Assembly (NCBI GenBank): GCA_025201865.1
Contig: MU602936.1
Span: 3,203 to 31,785 of the forward strand
DNA: 28,583 nt
Reading direction: 5' to 3'
DNA from: Ramicandelaber brevisporus
Taxonomy: Eukaryota > Kickxellomycota > Ramicandelaberales > Ramicandelaberaceae
The translations under genes were made by a program, and so were the position numbers. Each line of letters starts with the position of its first letter. Positions within the stretch are counted from its first letter, which is position 1. A model generated the notes under the pieces. The model was not told the DNA's origin and did no database searches. It saw nothing but the letters and a program-made list of their open reading frames with translations. This document shows, piece by piece, positions 8,322 to 19,602 of the stretch.

Positions 8322-8873
8322 CGCCTTTTGCACTTTTGTAATGCTGGGACAGTTGGTTGGTTCCTTGGCCATTTTTTGTCATTCCAATCTTTTAACTGTT
8401 AGCTGGCACATCGTACGAGCACTCAAAATATCAACTCCTTCCCCCCAATGCCATGAATCTCGATGTCTTTGAAAGATGGGGGACTTTTCAAATGTTTGCC
8501 GTTGAATTCCTCCGTGAGGCCACCGTGGCGTGAGCATCGATGGGAGATTAATTGAGCCGATCCACTCACGCTCACACTCACACTCACACTCGTTCATTCA
8601 TTCATTCATTCACTCACACTGCGTCTGTGATAAACATAAACTGCCAAGCCCAGCCTCTTCCACCTCCTCCTTCTCCTTCTCCTTCGTCTTCTCCTGCTGT
8701 GTTGCTGTTTTCTCTCTCTCTCTCTCTCTTTTTTTTTCAACAAACACTCCCCGCCATCTTGCAGATTTCACGCCGTCCAACAGCAGCTACAAAAAAGCAG
8801 CTCATCTCTTCTCTTATTAGTGCACGCGTGTGTGTAGGGAGCAGCAATCGCTATTATCACAATTTACTGTTGC
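8322..8873 (+). promoter_or_regulatory. Upstream region of the hydrolase gene with simple repeats
   Basis: No gene is seen in about 550 bp. It holds CACT/CATT tetranucleotide repeats (8563-8620), a CTT/CTC pyrimidine block (8655-8697) and a (TC)n tract running into eight T (8711-8737). Such pyrimidine tracts often lie in promoters or leaders of fungal genes. ORFs across them encode only Ser/His/Thr repeats and are not believable proteins. Confidence 0.4.
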
Positions 8874-10220
8874 ATGAGCACCACTTTCGAAAGCAAACTT
8901 GTCACTATTGGTCTCGTCGTTGTTGCGTATAAAGTCTACAAAAGTTTACTCATGTATCTCAATCAAAACAGCCTGGTTTCTGGCACAAGAGTCCGCATGT
9001 GGTTTAGCGACCAGAGCATCCAGCTTCCACTGCGCAACTCTTCATCAGACGGCAGCAGTGTCGACGATGGCAGCGAAAAGGCGAGCGTTCGGTTCGTCGA
9101 CTTGGTTCGCTCAGACTGTGCCGAGCTGTGTGGCCGGTTCGTGCCCCCTTGGTTTGCATGGAATGGTCATTTACAAACCGTGCTCGCATCATACGCCAAG
9201 GACATCTTGAGCAACATCACGATTGATTATCGCAGAGAGCTGGTGGATCTACCAGATGGCGGATCGATTGCGCTCGACTGGGCACAGACTGATGACGCCA
9301 CTGGCTCCACTCCAACGCTGGTCATGCTGCATGGCTTGACGGGCGGTTCTCACGAGGCATATGTGCGTAGCTTGGCTCGCTCACTGCTGGACAGCGGCAT
9401 TCCTTACCGAGTTGTCGTCATGAACGCGCGTGGTTGTGGCGGATCCAAGCTGACGACGCCTCGAATGTTCACCGGTGGCAACACTGAGGACATCCGCTTC
9501 ATTACTCAATACATTCGCCAGCAGCTCCCGGAGGCACCACTGTACGCAGTTGGTTTCTCGCTAGGCTCCAACATTTTGACCAAGTTTTTGGGACAAGAAG
9601 GCGAGAGCAGCCCGTTTGTTGCCGCGGCGTCTGTAGGCAATCCAAACGATTTCCTGTATGGGTCTCGATTCATTGAGGATGGCTTCTTGGGTCGACATGT
9701 GTACACCCGAGTGATGGGTGCGTCATTGGTTCGGCTGTTTATGACACACATTGACATGGTCAGCAAGAACACAGCGGTTGATGTTGAAGAAGTGAAGCGC
9801 GCGCAGACGATTCGACAGTTTGATGACGCCGCCACCAGAAAGGCGTTTGGGTTTGCAACGGTCGATGAATATTACCGAGATGCATCCTCTTCGCACTACA
9901 TTATGAAGGTGAAGACACCGCTGTTGATGCTGCAGGCTAGCGATGATCCCATCTCTGCAAAGGATGTGTGGCCGGTGGACGAGGCTGGTGTGAACCCGTA
10001 TGTGATCTTTGCGGGCACGCGCTATGGTGGGCATTTGGGATGGATTCAAGGCAATCCGATCACTGGGTTCACGCAATGGTCTGGCAAAGCGCTGGCCGAG
10101 TACTTTGTGGCGATGACCAAGATTGACTTCAGCTCAGCATCGCAAACATCGGTGGTGGATTCCGAAAAGGCGGATTCTGCTCTTGGTACACCAGTTCCCG
10201 AAGTGCAAACTTCCACGTAA
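8874..10220 (+). CDS. Alpha/beta hydrolase, ABHD1/ABHD3-Eht1/Eeb1 family
   Basis: A 448-aa serine hydrolase of the AB_hydrolase-4 type. Yeast relatives Eht1/Eeb1 make and break medium-chain fatty-acid ethyl esters; animal ABHD3 cuts medium-chain phosphatidylcholine. A hydrophobic stretch near 9-29 is a likely N-terminal membrane anchor. Family landmarks: PPWFAWNGHLQT (91-102), oxyanion-region HGLTGGS (153-159), NARGCGGS (184-191), nucleophile elbow GFSLGSN with Ser229, acid in ASDDPI (Asp357 or Asp358) and catalytic His387 in GGHLGW. All triad residues are present, so activity is expected. Length and motif order are normal. Substrate cannot be told from sequence. The ATG at 8874 is chosen because it just precedes the hydrophobic anchor. 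Confidence 0.92.
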   Translation: MSTTFESKLVTIGLVVVAYKVYKSLLMYLNQNSLVSGTRVRMWFSDQSIQLPLRNSSSDGSSVDDGSEKASVRFVDLVRSDCAELCGRFVPPWFAWNGHLQTVLASYAKDILSNITIDYRRELVDLPDGGSIALDWAQTDDATGSTPTLVMLHGLTGGSHEAYVRSLARSLLDSGIPYRVVVMNARGCGGSKLTTPRMFTGGNTEDIRFITQYIRQQLPEAPLYAVGFSLGSNILTKFLGQEGESSPFVAAASVGNPNDFLYGSRFIEDGFLGRHVYTRVMGASLVRLFMTHIDMVSKNTAVDVEEVKRAQTIRQFDDAATRKAFGFATVDEYYRDASSSHYIMKVKTPLLMLQASDDPISAKDVWPVDEAGVNPYVIFAGTRYGGHLGWIQGNPITGFTQWSGKALAEYFVAMTKIDFSSASQTSVVDSEKADSALGTPVPEVQTST

Positions 10221-10751
10221 GAACCGAGCCATGACATCTCATTATATACCATCTGTCTTGTTCGCTCTCTTTCTCTTTCTCTTTCTCTTTCTCTTTCTTT
10301 GTTGTTGTCGTTCGTCCTTTCTTTCTTTCTTTCATCCAATGTCGATACCGTTTATTCTTTGGGTTGCTATGAGTCGGGGGAAAGGGGAAGATGTACAAGT
10401 GACCCACGCCAGGTATGCCCGGACTTGTGAGTTCGAAATAGCCACAGACTCAGACACAGTATGTGTGTGTTCCCCAGTCCATCCTCGCGTTCTCTTCCTT
10501 CTGGGTTGCCACTTCGTAGACTCACTCTTGCCTTGACACACCAACTTACTAATCTTCTGCGCTCCACCTCACATCTCCACTCCTCACTCGTCCGGCACGC
10601 CTCCCTTTTTCCATCTTGCAAGCAGTAGCGAGCAATCCGTCGTTGCGGTCGTCGTAGTCGCGTGTAGAAATAGCAGCAGCAGCAACAGTAGTAGTAGCAG
10701 GTAATAGCAGGTAGCAAGTAGTAGTGGCAGCTGTTCGTGATTCGTTGCAAG
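10221..10751 (+). promoter_or_regulatory. Intergenic and leader region of the BAR-PH-ArfGAP gene
   Basis: No gene is seen. It contains a (TTTCTC)n tract (10268-10300), a (CTTT)n tract (10316-10334) and, close to the start, AGC/AGT triplet repeats (about 10671-10735). The GTG at 10737 is in frame with the downstream gene but is not a credible start; the first ATG is at 10752 in a good context (AAGATGG). Confidence 0.4.
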
Positions 10752-13700
10752 ATGGGGCTGTTCAACTTGACGAGTATTACGTTCTTACGCGGCAAACAGC
10801 CGTATCTGCACTTACAGCTGCAGCCAGATGGCATTCTAGCAACGTCGTATACAACGGACTTGCTTGAATTCTGCCATGATCCAACTGTAACTGCAATCAA
10901 CCAGCAGCCGCGACCAGAGACAATGTACTCGCTGCATGATGTTGCTACGGCTGCTACAGCTGCATTCAGTGGTGCACCAACTTCAACCAACACGCCAGCC
11001 AACAGTCGAACCGGCGGGGGTCCACAACAGCAGACGAACAGTGGCACATCACAGTCCTCGTCGAGTAAGCAGCAGCCAAAGGATCAACGCATTCAAGTTC
11101 CACGCACCATAGCATGCTCATCAGATCATACAGTTTTGATGATTCCTCATACCAATGATTTGAGAGTGTGCTTTTCATACACACTGGCTCCATCTGACAT
11201 CCATCGAGGAAACTCATCGTCCAAGTCGGCCGGTGGTAACAAGGTTGGTGGCAGCAGAGGCCTTATTGGACTGGGCAGAAGTAACAATAGCAACAATAAC
11301 AATAGTGGCTCAAATATGCCGCAGCCAGTGTTTGACCCAGCGTCATTCCCATTGTTTATGATTCACGTGGATGATGCAGACCAATTGGCAGCAACAATGT
11401 CCAAGATCCGTACAATGAGACTGAGTCAGATTGGAACGACGCGTGGCATATTTAGAGTGGATGGATTGCCTGCAGCTAATGGTGCACCTAATAACTTTAC
11501 ATGGGTTTGGAATTGGACTCCTCCACTAAGAACCGGCTTGCAAACATCAAACATCAATCAGACCAACGAGCATGGCTGGAAGTCCATCTTCAGTTTCATT
11601 ACTATTAATCAGCGCGATAATACTCCCGCTAGATTGCAGAAATTCCCCGTCTTTGTTAGCAATAGACTGGCACAACAACAACAGCAGCAGCAGAGGATGA
11701 TGATGATGATGGCATCTACAGCCACAGCCACAGCTGCAGCCGCCTCACCATCACTGGCTGTAGCTGATTCTCAGCAATTAAAATCACAATCGTCGTCATT
11801 ATCACTAGCTAGCGCTACAGCTGGACGTACTCCATCTGCTGCATCATCGCCTGATTTGAGTGGCGCGCCAGCAGTTAAAGATGCATTGGAGAGCTTGGAG
11901 AGAGCGCGTCCATCAGCCAATACACCTAGACTTGAGCAAATGCTGCCTGAATATGTAGCTGACGATACTCCTGCATTCAGAGACTCTTTGTCAACTCTGG
12001 AGAGATATGCACTGGCGTTGAAGCCATCTGCCAAGAGAGCAGTTAAAGCGATTTCTAACTGGTTAGATATCCAGCGACTGGTTCGCGAATCTGAAGATGA
12101 GTTGGTAGCATCATTAATACTATTGAGCGATGGATATCCAGGCACAGATGCATTTTTACGTACAATATTTGCACAATCAGCCGCACTGAGAGACGATGTT
12201 GTTAAGAATACCAGAAGCAAACTGCTAGAGCCAATCAAAGGTGTTTTGGAGAAGGAGTTGCGTACATTGGAGAAGGATTGCACTGATTTTGAGAATGAAA
12301 GAAGTGATTTTGTTTCATTTATGTCTAAAAATGCACCTGGTGGTATTGTCTCTGTTAACCCTGCTGTGGCCCTATCTCATAACCCCAACAACCCTCAGAT
12401 GGCTGCTACAACTGCCGCTGGTATTGCTGTGGCTGCCTCAAACAGTAATCCAGAGCGGACAGGGCTGCTTGGAAGTGTATTAAGACATCAGTCAATGACA
12501 CCGGAGAGGATTATAGCCAGACAGAGACAATATGAGTTGAATAGATTTGATCACTTCCATACAACTAGAGACATGTATCCAGGAGGAGCCGTTCATAACA
12601 AGATAATAGATGGAGTATTAATGTTTGCAGATGCACATGGCAATTATTACAGAGGAGTTGCCATGAGAATAGATCCGCAGCAACCAAATTTAGTCAATGA
12701 GCGCGATGGATTAATAGGTGGAAAGCTTCATTTGGAATATATGAGAAGAATTAAAGAGGAGCAAAGAAAAGAGATTGAACGGTTTGGAGTTGTTAGATCA
12801 ATTGGTAATGTATTTTCAGCTGGTGTAATCCCAAGAATTGTAGCCAGTAACTCAACTTCACCGGTTCAGCAACCACTTCAACAGCCGCTTCAGTATCAGC
12901 AACACCAGCAACCACCTGTGTCTCAGCAACAACCGCTTCAGTATCAGCATCCAGCTCATCCACACCAGCAGCTTCATCAGCAACAGCCACAACCACAACA
13001 ACAGCCACAGCCACAACAGCAACCACAGCCTGGTCCATATGTGCCACCTGGCTATGGCGTTGCTCCAATACGGCCACCACATTCTGGTGCTGGTATATCT
13101 CCTCAGATACCAGCCCGCCAATTGCCGCCTCCGTCGCAGGTATTGCCGCAGCAGGTTACACTTCACGGGCAAACTCCACCAATCACATCAGCTCTGGTTC
13201 AACCACCGCCGCCTCATGGTATAGTTGGACCTCCACAACAGGGTCACTTGCAGCATGGTGGATGGATTCCTCATCAAGTNNNNNNNNNNTGGTTCAACCA
13301 CCGCCGCCTCATGGTATAGTTGGACCTCCACAACAGGGTCACTTGCAGCATGGTGGATGGATTCCTCATCAAGTGCACACGCCTCCCCCTTCACAGCACC
13401 CGATGATACCCCAACAGCATCCTCAGCAGCATCCTCAGCAGCACCCTCAACAGCAGCTGGCCAAGAGTATACAGCCAATGATTGTTTCTCCACCTCCGCC
13501 ATCGTCTCAATCATTGACAGGCACTGCACCCTCAGCATCACTATCAATCTCAACCAGTGTATCATCAGGAAGTATGCCCTGGGCACCAATTCCAACCCCA
13601 GTGTCACTTCCACCACCGCCTGCTCTGCCTATTTTGCTGTCTGGCATTCCCACTGCCCCATCTGTTGTGACGCCACATTCTGAACAAACGGTGACAGTTG

Positions 13701-16384
13701 GATTCAATACACAAATGATTGTGCCTGCTCCAAATGTGCCAAATACTGTGCGTACTGGCCGGGCTAGTGTGGCTGAGCCAGCATGCGAAGGATACTTGAT
13801 GAGTGCAACCAGACCATCGGCCTCTGCTCCATTTACTATTCACAGTCGTTGGCAGCGCACTTGGTGCTTCCTCTCAGATGGCATTCTGCAAGAGCAGCTC
13901 TCTTCAAGCAGTGGCAGTGGTGCTGGTGGCAATCAGGCACAGTCTCCTCCGACGGCTGAGAGCATCGATCTAACGGGAGCGGTTGTTGGTCAAGTATCAG
14001 AACCTGGACAGCACTTTGTATTCTCTTTGACAACTCCAACTGTTGCCAAGATGTATCAAGCATCCAGTCCAAAGGAATATTCTGATTGGATTGTGGCTCT
14101 TCGTGATCAAATCTCGCGCGTTGCTACCACCAACTCAACCAATGCTACAAATAGTGCATACATCAACAGTGTCTCAAATGCAGTGACATCAGACTCAGCT
14201 TCTCAAACATCTGGAAACATCCTGGTTTCCAGCGTATCCACACCAGTCACAACATCGAGTATGGACATCAAACCGCATCAGCAGCAAACTCCATTCACAC
14301 CAGTAACTGATAATTCAGCAGCATTCGCAGTGTCTCAACCACTAGCTATCTCTGATGGAGACATGTTGACCAAGGCATTCGATCCATCTCATTCATCGTC
14401 TGACTACGCTATCACTCAACAACAACAACAACAGCAACAACCACTATCACAAATTGAACATGAACAGCCAGTGCTTCGCGAAGATGCCATGAGTGATGCT
14501 CTGCTAGCAGCTCGTGCAGCGTGTGAGTCCAACAAGTGGTGTGCAGATTGTGGTCGACCGGATCCAACGTGGTGTTCGGCCCAAGCAGGTGTTGTTGTTT
14601 GCCACAGCTGCGTTGCGTTCCACAAGGCTCTTGAAGGCAGTGCTGGTGCGGTATTCTCGCTTCATACTGATTTGAGTCAAATTGATGAAGAGACTGGTGT
14701 AACGCGCTCAACAACCACGGTAACTCCAGAGAAGGCTGCAATCATCAACAAGCTCGGCAACTTGCGTGCCAATATCGTCCTTGAGCATACACTGCATGGC
14801 CTGCCGGTTGTCGTTGAAGCAATGCAGCTATTGAGCCGCCGTAACCAGATGTTAGCTGGTGGACCCACTGAAGCTGAGAACACCAATGATATCGCATCTC
14901 GTCTGACTATTGAGCAGTTCATGACCACGCCACGCACCGGCAAGCCATCTCCAATGTCATCCCTTGAAGCTGTGCGCGAGTTCATTGCCAGCAAGTATGG
15001 AAGGCACTTGTTTGTCGATGAGCAGTGGCTGCCCCACAATCCGGAGCTGACTGAGTTTATTCGCCGCGCACTGGATGCACCAAACACTCGCAAGTCGCTC
15101 AACCGTGATCCCATCACCAAATATCGTCCTGGTATGGTTCTTGAGCCAAGCAGCGTACCCATCAAGTGGACTCGGTCAAGCTCTGCTGCGCTTCTTTACT
15201 GGGCAGTCGAGCATGATGACACTATGCTCGCCCTGCGTGCGATTGCATTTGGTGCTGATATCAATCTGCCACGTGTGTCTCCGGATGGCGTCGTGGTTGA
15301 GACTCCATTGTTGGTTGCGTTGTTTTACTGTCGCAATTCAAGCCGTGATGCTACAACTGCTCTCACCACAACTGCCCCATCGTCAGTTACTCAAAATAGC
15401 AATCTTGCGTTGACCGATGACATTTCTGATTTGGAATTGGCTCGGCCAGGTGGCACATTTGGTGAATTCTTGTCTGACTCTGAGGCTGAGGCTGAAGATG
15501 GTGCGCCAGCCAATGTCAACAACAATCCGTCGCATGCAGGTGCAGCTGACAATGGATGGAGCGAGGGTTCATCTCTTGGCAGAAATGTTCAATCTGGCGG
15601 TGGCTTCTTTGAAGATGGCTCTGGTGCCAATGCATACGGAGGTAATAATGCAGATGAGCGCAGAGCTCATCGTCATACTCGTGCCTCACTGCATGCAACC
15701 ATGATGTCATTTGCTGCGGATGATGTCAGCGGATTGGTGGATTTGTACACTCGTAAATCATTATTTGTACCGCCTGAAGCCATGGCTGAATTCAAGTCTG
15801 TTATTGAATCTCGTCGTACCAAAGGACCAGACCAAGAGCAACAGCAACAACAGCAGCAAAAGAGCAAGAAACAGGCTCGTGATGAGCTCAACTCTGATGT
15901 ATCAATGTTTGAATTGCCAACTACTGCATTCCGCAACGCACCAATGAAGGGCGAGGATGCTTCAGCCAAAGGTCAGACCCGTGATGTCATTATGGATCGC
16001 ACTTTGGACTTGTTGGAGCGTCGTCGTGGTGAGCCATCTTCGTCATTCGATATCAGCTTGGAGAGCAAACCATCGGATGTTGCAGCGCAGGATGGAGATG
16101 CTGCAGCGGCGTCAAACAAGAACCAGGATGATGCAGTCAAGAAGCTGTCTGATGATATCGACTTCTCGTTTGGCCAGAACATTGAAGAGGAGATGATGCG
16201 CGCAATTTCTGTCATCAAATTGCCAGCTGCCAAGGGTGACCCTGAGTTGAACAAGGCTCAGCAGAAGTTGCCCAAGCGTGTAGTTGATGGATCCGGTATT
16301 GCTGCAGACAACTTTTCAATGGAGAATTCGGACGATATCATGTTCAGCTTTGATCGCATTCGTATCACTTCCTCAAACAATGCA

Positions 16385-16415
<31 letters not shown>

Positions 16416-16978
16416 CCACTACAACTACGACAACTACGACAACTGCAGCAGCAGCAGCAGCACCCACTATCACGGACAGCAACCGTTTCTTGCTGCCTCA
16501 TCATCAAGCTCACCAGAACACTAGCATCAACAGCCACGTCCGCAATGTTGACCGCGACACCAAACATCGCACTCGCGAACTTGACATCAAATCTGTTCCA
16601 CCGGCCCCCAACATTCACGCTGCCATCATCAACGCCATGTCGCGCGCACCTCGCGTTTTCCGAATGGCTGAGCTCTTGATTCACAACGGCTCCAAGGTCA
16701 ACCAGCGTGTCGGGCCATTCAGACCAACGGCGTTGCATTTGGCGTGCCATCGTGGTGACATTCCTTGTGTGCAGTTTTTGTTATCACACGGAGCATCGAC
16801 TGATGCCACAGATATCCACGGAAGATTACCAGATCAAGTGCTGGTGGCTGCGGATGTTGTTGCGCAGGCTAGCGAGGAGTGTAGAGAAATGGTTAGAGAT
16901 GCGAGATTGGCAAGACAGGCATTGGAAGAGAATGCAAAGATTATTGATGCTCTACGGAACAAGTCTCAAGCTAGCTAA
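10752..16978 (+). CDS. BAR-PH-ArfGAP-ankyrin protein (Csx2/centaurin type), interrupted by an assembly gap
   Basis: Proteins of this architecture bind curved, phosphoinositide-rich membranes and act on Arf GTPases. As assembled, two overlapping frames meet at a 10-N gap; discounting one 85-bp duplicate plus the Ns (95 bp) gives one continuous 2043-aa frame. Order: conserved N-terminal segment starting MGLFNLTSITFLRG; BAR-like helices (about 395-640) with an insertion; Gln/Pro-rich linker (about 705-970); PH domain (979-1092); ArfGAP zinc finger with Cys1232, 1235, 1252 and 1255 in CX2CX16CX2C spacing; ankyrin-like repeats near 1445-1500 and 1932-1998, separated by a long acidic, Gln- and Ala/Thr-rich insert. 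The invariant ArfGAP arginine (normally HR after the fourth Cys) is Lys1260 (FHK), so GAP activity may be lost or weak. The protein is far longer than usual for the family because of low-complexity inserts. Confidence 0.88.
13195..13279 (+). repeat. Left copy of an 85-bp exact duplication flanking the gap
   Basis: Identical base for base to 13290-13374. It ends exactly at the first N, as expected when the end of one contig overlaps the start of the next and the overlap was not merged. Confidence 0.95.
13280..13289. other. Assembly gap (10 N)
   Basis: A run of ten N, probably a placeholder size. The distance between the two flanking copies is 95 bp (2 modulo 3), so the gap shifts the reading frame of the BAR-PH-ArfGAP gene. 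Confidence 0.99.
13290..13374 (+). repeat. Right copy of the 85-bp exact duplication flanking the gap
   Basis: Starts at the first base after the Ns and repeats 13195-13279 exactly. Only this copy is followed by the continuing Gln/Pro-rich coding sequence. Confidence 0.95.
16381..16462 (+). repeat. GCA/ACN codon repeat (poly-Ala, poly-Thr, poly-Ala)
   Basis: In-frame triplet repeats encode about nine Ala, twelve Thr and six Ala in the BAR-PH-ArfGAP protein (around residues 1846-1872). The Thr part mixes ACA, ACC, ACT and ACG, so it is older than a pure microsatellite, while the GCA parts are pure. Confidence 0.85.
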
Positions 16979-17280
16979 ACACACCCTTTTACTACACTTC
17001 CTTTCATATCCTTTCCTTTCATATCCTTTCCTTTCCTCTCCTTTCACTTCCCTACCTTTTTATTATTCTTCTTTCAAATATCTTTACACTGATTATTATT
17101 CGAAGATGGAAAAGGATGAGTTATTCAAAAGAATTTGTATTAGTCTACTAAAAGGAGCGCACATCTACTGCAGGAAAAAAGAAGAGGAATAAAAACTGAG
17201 TGTATAGAGGAAAAGGAATGATTATGTTATTGTAAGGGTTTAAGTACAGATATATGAAAGAGATTGCCACGGAGGCGAAC
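16979..17280. other. Convergent 3' intergenic region
   Basis: Lies between the 3' ends of the BAR-PH-ArfGAP gene and the PFK-2/FBPase-2 gene. It holds a repeated CCTTTCCTTTCATAT pyrimidine tract (about 17000-17050) and a plus-strand AATAAA at 17188-17193, 210 nt past the ArfGAP stop. No gene is seen. Confidence 0.45.
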
Positions 17281-18875
17281 TCAAGTAACCAGGGTGGGAT
17301 TGGCTGGCAGTGTGCAAGAAACCGCGCGTATGACTGGAAGCGGAGACGGCACTGTCAAATTCTGATTCGCGGATGTTGCCGTAGCCGCTGACGCTGAAGG
17401 CGTTGCTGGTGAGTCCAGAATGAACGTGTCCAGATCAGCATCATATCGGTAGCGAACCATGCTATTTCCAAACGGACGCGGCTCCAGGCAAAACACTGTG
17501 CTCAAAGGCACTTCGTAGTTGGTCGCTTGGTCCAGCGGAATATCCAGCAGATACGCCAGCAACACACGCGACATGGCGCGATGCGTGATGATCAGCACAG
17601 ATGTAGTCATTCGCTCCAACTCAATGATGAGCGGACCCAAGCGCTGAACCACATCGCGATATGACTCGCCGCCCATGCCAGGGTAGCGGTAGTTGAGCTT
17701 GTCTGAGCGGCGAGCATTGTACACATCTGGAAACTTTTGTTCAATTTGTGCATACGTCAAGCCCTCGCAGTCGCCGGCGTAGATCTCGTTCAAGGCGCGC
17801 AGGTGACGAATGTCGTAGCCAGCACGATCAAGAGGAGTGCCAGTCTCAATGGAGCGACGCAGCATGCTGGTCCAGACGGTGACAATGTTGGATGGCGGGG
17901 TCGGTGACGAGGCCAGGGATGGCGGGAGAATATGGCGAGTGGTGGCGGACGCAATGTATGGAGGCGGATGTCGTAGATGGCTATGACGTCGATCGAGAGG
18001 ACCAATGCCTTCTGGGTGTTTGCTGATGCTGCCATTGCGGTTGCCATTGCTACTGATGCCGTTGGTGATGACTCCAACTGGACGCATGTGGACACTGGCT
18101 GACGGAGTGATGCTTATTCCGCTCGGAAATGTGCCAGCATCCAGCGCCTTCTCGCGCAGCAAAATCGCCTGCCGTGCCACATGGGTATCTGCAGCAACCA
18201 CCGCCGTGTGTTCAGTGATGTCACCAGCCGCCGAGTCTGACCGCCGTTGCTCGTCGATAAACCGTGCCAGTGCCTGAGCAAACTTGTGACCATTCTCTGA
18301 TAACGCAGCATCGCCGCCAATGCGGCCCGCAACATTGTCATCGCTTTCGCCGTGTCTTGTGATCCAAATCCGCCGTCTCGCCAGATTCATGTTCATCAAG
18401 TAGAATACAACGTGACTGGCCAAGTAGCCCTGGATGTTGTGCGAGATGATCTTCTTGCCAACATTGATGATTTTGCAATAAGACACATCTTCCGACTCTT
18501 CCTGGTCGCTGATGGCTTGGTACGCACGCTTGTAGTTGGCATAGCGCGCTTTGAAATCTTCCAGAGCAACGTTTGGATCAACACCAATGTAATCGGGACC
18601 GCTGAGCTTGAGACGGAAATTGTTGCGCAACACACGCTCGTCCTCGCAGATGGATTCGACAAACAGCAGGGTGAAGCCAGTCTCGTAGGCAACACGGTCA
18701 CGAATCATCTTGCGGCGCTGGACAGTGCTGTTGGTGGCGTCGTGGATGGCAACCTGGCCGCCGCTGTATAACCATTCGATGGCATCTTCGAGACTGCCCA
18801 TGGCCAATTCATCGCGATACTTTTTGGCCTCGGAATTGTCTGGATCGAAGAAGTGATGGTCGTGCTCAATCTTTG

Positions 18876-18906
<31 letters not shown>

Positions 18907-19602
18907 ATCGAGTGACTGCTGTTGTTGCTGCGGCTGCGGCTGCTGCATTTGTTGCTGCATTTGTTGTTGGGAAGAAGAGGATGTCTGTGCATCGTGGTGG
19001 AATGGGTCAGTCTGGGCACAGAACCGTCGCCGGTTGCCCACATTGAAGATGTGCGTCTGAAACCCAAGCCAGTTCAGATAGCGCTTAAGCTTCTTTGAAA
19101 TGTAGCTCTTGCCAGATGCAGGTGTGCCGACTGCAAATATCAACATCAAACATTGACAAACATTGGAATTTATCGATCAAAAGCACAAAGCGAGCAGTGA
19201 ATCAGATGTCAGTACCGTGCGCATTGGCTGCAGAATATTAGATTATCGATAGATTGTTGTGGGACTGGCGGAAAATAGTAACTGCCTCGATTGTTTTTTC
19301 CCCCCTCCTCTTTGATATGTACACACACACAAACGAGCTACAATGCTAGCTGCAGACATGCTGCAGACGAGCTGCTCTTTGTGTCACTGATCGAGAAAGC
19401 CAGAGCACAAAAGAGGAGTTCCTCGCAGGAGACAACTTATACTCCAGCGAGCTGGTCGAATGTGGCTGGTTGCCTGTCTCTTTTTTTGCCCTCCGCACGA
19501 GGTGGATAGTAACATACCCATGACAACAATGAGTTTAGGGGCGCCGTCGCAGTGGGCCGCGTCAGTGCTGTGCGGACCAGTGTGAGCCAACGCAAAGTCC
19601 AT
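17281..19602 (-). CDS. 6-phosphofructo-2-kinase / fructose-2,6-bisphosphatase, two exons
   Basis: Makes and degrades fructose 2,6-bisphosphate, the activator of phosphofructokinase-1. Exon 1 is 19518-19602 (28 codons plus one base, starting MDFALAHTG) and exon 2 is 17281-19130; splicing gives 644 aa. The join creates the family motif LIVVMVGTPASGKS, with the P-loop at 30-37. Exon 2 alone has only a TTG or a Met just before the P-loop, which is why an unspliced call looks truncated. The kinase domain carries a Gln-rich insertion (about 78-117). The phosphatase domain has RHGES with catalytic His288, LNE with Glu477 and THRA with His545, so both activities look intact (yeast Pfk26 has lost the first His, as I recall). 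A second insertion of about 120 residues (about 323-445) splits the phosphatase domain. The C-terminal tail is Ser/Ala/Pro-rich. Confidence 0.9.
18875..18969 (-). repeat. CAG/CAA repeat encoding the Gln-rich insertion in PFK-2
   Basis: Interrupted CAR triplets (CTG/TTG on the plus strand) encode Gln-rich residues inside the kinase domain, just after the conserved FNVG...RR segment. The run mixes CAG and CAA with Met, Pro and Ser-Leu-Asp interruptions. Confidence 0.85.
19131..19517 (-). other. Spliceosomal intron (387 bp) in the PFK-2/FBPase-2 gene
   Basis: On the minus strand the donor is GTATGT directly after ATGG and the acceptor is ATATTTGCAG before TCGGCACACC. The phase-1 junction recreates a Val codon and the family-typical MVGTPASGK. 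No strong CTAAC branch site is evident near the acceptor. Confidence 0.88.

Noticed and set aside
8552-8932. ORFs across the CACT/CATT and CT repeats
   Set aside because: Translations are simple Ser/His/Thr repeats; the sequence is better read as promoter or leader.
10737-10751. Longer start of the BAR-PH-ArfGAP gene at 10737
   Set aside because: The codon is GTG, not ATG; the first ATG is at 10752 in a good context and matches the conserved family start MGLFNL.
13195-13374. A real tandem duplication or mobile-element target duplication around the Ns
   Set aside because: The copies are identical, abut the N run exactly, and break the frame unless one is discounted, as expected for an unmerged contig overlap.
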